Shown one piece after another: positions 15,294 through 17,157 of a stretch of DNA of 17,157 nt. Below the pieces are notes generated by a model. The model did not search any database. It was not told the DNA's origin and saw only the letters and a program-made list of their open reading frames with translations. Numbering within the stretch: the stretch's first letter is position 1; the number at the start of each line of letters is the position of its first letter. Made by a program: the position numbers and the translations under genes. The DNA is from an uncultured Chitinophagaceae bacterium (GTDB lineage Bacteria > Bacteroidota > Bacteroidia > Chitinophagales > Chitinophagaceae): contig CAMPGG010000039.1 of assembly GCA_946885335.1 (NCBI GenBank), positions 1-17,157 on the forward strand. Reading direction: 5' to 3'.

Positions 15294-15632
15294 ATGAATG
15301 ATGCGGTATTAACTATAAATACGCCTTCAAATAATGGCAGTATTTTAAAACTGGACCTGGTAAATCTAAAAAAAGCTTCGCTTGTATTAAGGTCTGTCAA
15401 TCATAAACTAAGACAGCAAATTTTGAAGCTGATAGATGAACATGGAAAAATGACCGTGACGGAAATTTATGTAAAACTCCGTTTAGAACAATCCGTTGCC
15501 TCTCAGCACCTGGCTATTTTACGCAAGGCAGGTTTTGTTAAAACAGACAGGGACGGAAAATTCATATATTATTCCGTCAATACAAACAGGCTGGAAGAAC
15601 TGGATAAATTTGTACGGGACCTGGTTTCCTAA
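15294..15632 (+). CDS. ArsR-type winged-helix regulator without cysteines
   Basis: This is a small DNA-binding repressor of the ArsR/SmtB type, expected to act as a dimer. The core starts at about residue 26 (KKASLVLRSVNHKLRQQILKLI). The helix-turn-helix spans about 53-77 (MTVTEIYVKLRLEQSVASQHLAILR), followed by the beta-wing at 82-95 (VKTDRDGKFIYYSV) and a C-terminal dimerisation helix. The 112-residue length is typical. It contains no cysteine at all, so neither the CxC metal site of classic ArsR proteins nor the two-cysteine persulfide switch of SqrR/BigR proteins can operate. The signal it senses is unknown. The persulfide dioxygenase gene follows, but a terminator lies between them, so any control of that gene would act at its own promoter. 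The ATG at 15294 is the natural start. Confidence 0.92.
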   Translation: MNDAVLTINTPSNNGSILKLDLVNLKKASLVLRSVNHKLRQQILKLIDEHGKMTVTEIYVKLRLEQSVASQHLAILRKAGFVKTDRDGKFIYYSVNTNRLEELDKFVRDLVS

Positions 15633-15654
15633 GGATTCACTATAAAACATTCAT

Positions 15655-15683
15655 GGAAGCATCCAAAATGCTTCCTTTTTTTT
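15655..15683 (+). terminator. Rho-independent terminator after the ArsR-type gene
   Basis: GGAAGCAT (15655-15662), loop CCAAA and ATGCTTCC (15668-15675) form a perfect 8-bp stem followed at once by eight T residues (15676-15683). It starts 22 bases after the regulator's stop codon and separates it from the persulfide dioxygenase gene. Because the terminator ends exactly at a GTG (15684), it also argues against that GTG as the next gene's start. Confidence 0.92.
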
Positions 15684-15688
15684 GTGCT

Positions 15689-15696
15689 TACCTTTG
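15689..15696 (+). promoter_or_regulatory. Candidate -7 promoter element for the persulfide dioxygenase gene
   Basis: TACCTTTG matches the Bacteroidota pattern TAnnTTTG exactly and lies just after the terminator, 17 bases before the ATG at 15714. A -33 TTTG is not evident. Transcription would start near 15703, giving a leader of about ten bases and excluding the upstream GTG at 15684 as start codon. Confidence 0.5.
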
Positions 15697-15713
15697 TGAG
15701 AAATAAATTCCAC

Positions 15714-17123
15714 ATGTTTATTAAACAATTTTATACTGGATGTTTGAGTGAGGCAGCCTATTTTATTGAGGATGGGGGTGAGGTCGCTATTATAGATCCT
15801 TTGAGGGATATTGACGCTTATCTTCAATTGGCAAAAGAGAAAAATGCCACGATTAAATATATTTTCGAGACCCATTTTCATGCGGATTTTATCAGTGGTC
15901 ATATCGACCTGGCCAAAGCAACTGGTGCTCCCATTATTTATGGTCCGGGTACTGAAGCAGGGTTTGATGTTACAATCGCTAAAGACGGGCAGGTTTTTAC
16001 ATTAGGCAAACTGGCAATCGAAGTCTTACATACACCCGGTCATACATTAGAATCTTCCTGTTATTTATTAAAGGATGAAAATGGTAAACCGCATGCAGTC
16101 TTTACGGGTGATACACTTTTTGTCGGTGATGTTGGCCGCCCGGATCTTGCCCAAAAGAATATGAAAAACACCATGGAAGAAATGGCGGCCATGTTGTACG
16201 ATTCTTTACAAAAGAAGATCATTCCTTTACCGGGTGATGTGATCGTTTACCCGGCTCATGGTCCCGGCAGTGCCTGCGGTAAAAACTTAGGACCAGAAAC
16301 CTCCAGTACTATAGATGTTGAAAAAGAAACCAATTACGCATTAAAAGCAAAGGGAAAAGAAGAATTTGTTACAGCAGTCACAGCAGGACTGGCTCTGCCA
16401 CCAAAATATTTTCCAATTAATGCACAAATCAATAAACAAGGATACGAAACAATGAATGCTATTTTAGAACAAAGTTTAAAACCTTTATCAGCAAAAGAAT
16501 TTAAAGAACTAATGAATGATGATGCAGTGATTTTGGATACAAGACCAGCTGCAGAATTTTCATCCGGATTTGTTCCGGGTTCTGTTTTTATTGGGTTAGA
16601 AGGAAGATTTGCAGAATGGGCGGGCAGCCTGCTTTCTTTTACCCAACCTATCCTGTTAGTAACATCTCCCGGTATGGAACAGGAAACTATTATCAGGTTA
16701 GCAAGAGTTGGTATCGACAAAGTGAAAGGTTATTTAGATGGAGGAATAGAAGCCTGGAAAAAGGATGGGAATGAAATTGATTTGGTTATAGATGTTGAAC
16801 CCGATGAATTATTAATGGATATGAAGTTTGATGAAAACCTGGTTATTCTCGATGTTCGTCGGGAAGCTGAATTTGCAGATGGTCATTTAAAAAATGCCAT
16901 CAATATTCCATTGAACGAATTAACTGATCCTGCAAAAATGGCGTTGATGGAAGAAACACAAAATATTTATATCCATTGTGCAGGTGGATACCGCAGTATG
17001 ATAGCAACATCTCTTATCAAAAGACAAGGCATTCATAATTTAAGAAATGTAACAGGTGGATGGAGCCAGATTAAAGAGTTGGAAAAAGTTGAGATCATTA
17101 AAGAAAAAAGTATATTAAATTAA
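15714..17123 (+). CDS. CstB-like persulfide dioxygenase fused to pseudo-rhodanese and rhodanese domains
   Basis: This cytoplasmic sulfur-detoxifying enzyme probably oxidises low-molecular-weight persulfides to sulfite and transfers sulfane sulfur, ending in thiosulfate. Residues 1-250 form a metallo-beta-lactamase domain of the ETHE1 type: THFHADF (His54, His56, Asp58), HTPGHT with His110, TGDTLFVGDVGRPDL with Asp133, and YPAHGPGSACG with His182 and Cys188. The expected Fe ligands His54, His110 and Asp133 are kept. A first rhodanese domain (about 258-355) has no active-site cysteine; its loop reads LVTSPGMEQ. A second (about 365-465) has an intact loop HCAGGYRS with Cys422. This order, and the cysteine after the His182 motif, match staphylococcal CstB. 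The ATG at 15714 is preferred over the GTG at 15684 because of the terminator and promoter between them and because MFIKQFYTGCLSEAAYFI is the family N terminus. The protein has 469 residues. Confidence 0.95.
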   Translation: MFIKQFYTGCLSEAAYFIEDGGEVAIIDPLRDIDAYLQLAKEKNATIKYIFETHFHADFISGHIDLAKATGAPIIYGPGTEAGFDVTIAKDGQVFTLGKLAIEVLHTPGHTLESSCYLLKDENGKPHAVFTGDTLFVGDVGRPDLAQKNMKNTMEEMAAMLYDSLQKKIIPLPGDVIVYPAHGPGSACGKNLGPETSSTIDVEKETNYALKAKGKEEFVTAVTAGLALPPKYFPINAQINKQGYETMNAILEQSLKPLSAKEFKELMNDDAVILDTRPAAEFSSGFVPGSVFIGLEGRFAEWAGSLLSFTQPILLVTSPGMEQETIIRLARVGIDKVKGYLDGGIEAWKKDGNEIDLVIDVEPDELLMDMKFDENLVILDVRREAEFADGHLKNAINIPLNELTDPAKMALMEETQNIYIHCAGGYRSMIATSLIKRQGIHNLRNVTGGWSQIKELEKVEIIKEKSILN

Positions 17124-17157
17124 AACCTTCTTTTTTTATTTTTTAATTGCCCATACA

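Noticed and set aside
15684..15713. GTG-initiated extension of the persulfide dioxygenase by 10 residues
   Set aside because: The GTG directly follows the T-run of a strong terminator and precedes a promoter-like TACCTTTG; the family N terminus begins at the ATG at 15714.
16334..16720. 128-codon open frame on the minus strand inside the persulfide dioxygenase gene
   Set aside because: It overlaps the conserved rhodanese coding region and has no recognisable motif; it is a shadow frame.

Overview
The window looks like chromosomal DNA of a Bacteroidota species, most likely from the Chitinophagaceae or a close relative (inference). The evidence is a moderately AT-rich composition, an ECF sigma / FecR / SusC / SusD gene order, several lipoprotein signals, few purine-rich ribosome binding sites, and promoter-like TAnnTTTG motifs. 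I see no tRNA, rRNA, CRISPR array, insertion sequence or phage gene. No gap between genes exceeds about 225 bases.

Layout. (1) Positions 170-1612: rtcB, an RNA ligase with its catalytic residues intact, preceded by five near-identical 7-base repeats. (2) Positions 1613-1835: an AT-rich spacer with three inverted repeats. (3) Positions 1836-11722, plus strand: a sigma-controlled nutrient uptake locus. It encodes an ECF sigma factor, a FecR-type anti-sigma factor with a duplicated C-terminal domain, a SusC-type TonB-dependent porin, a SusD-type lipoprotein, an endonuclease/exonuclease/phosphatase (EEP) lipoprotein, and a lipoprotein of unknown function with three Ig-like repeats. A strong hairpin at 11762-11798 closes it. 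(4) Positions 11822-13859, minus strand: a secreted GH37 trehalase and, upstream of it, a RidA-family deaminase with a TTG start. (5) Positions 13932-15235, plus strand: a shortened 3-hydroxyacyl-CoA dehydrogenase-like protein that has lost key catalytic residues, overlapping tsaB by four bases. (6) Positions 15294-17123: a cysteine-free ArsR-type regulator, a clear terminator, and a three-domain persulfide dioxygenase / rhodanese protein built like CstB.

How the parts may work together. The sigma/anti-sigma pair probably senses substrate passing through the SusC/SusD pair and switches on the uptake genes. The locus contains no glycoside hydrolase or polysaccharide lyase. Its only enzyme is the EEP lipoprotein, so the substrate may carry a phosphate ester or phosphodiester (nucleic acid, phospholipid, inositol phosphate or similar) rather than being a plain glycan. 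Trehalase lies beyond the convergent terminator and is probably a separate unit. The ArsR / CstB-like pair suggests sulfide or persulfide detoxification. The most unusual items are the doubled FecR C-terminal domain, the EEP-centred Sus locus with its uncharacterised repeat lipoprotein, and the apparently non-catalytic dehydrogenase-like protein coupled to tsaB.
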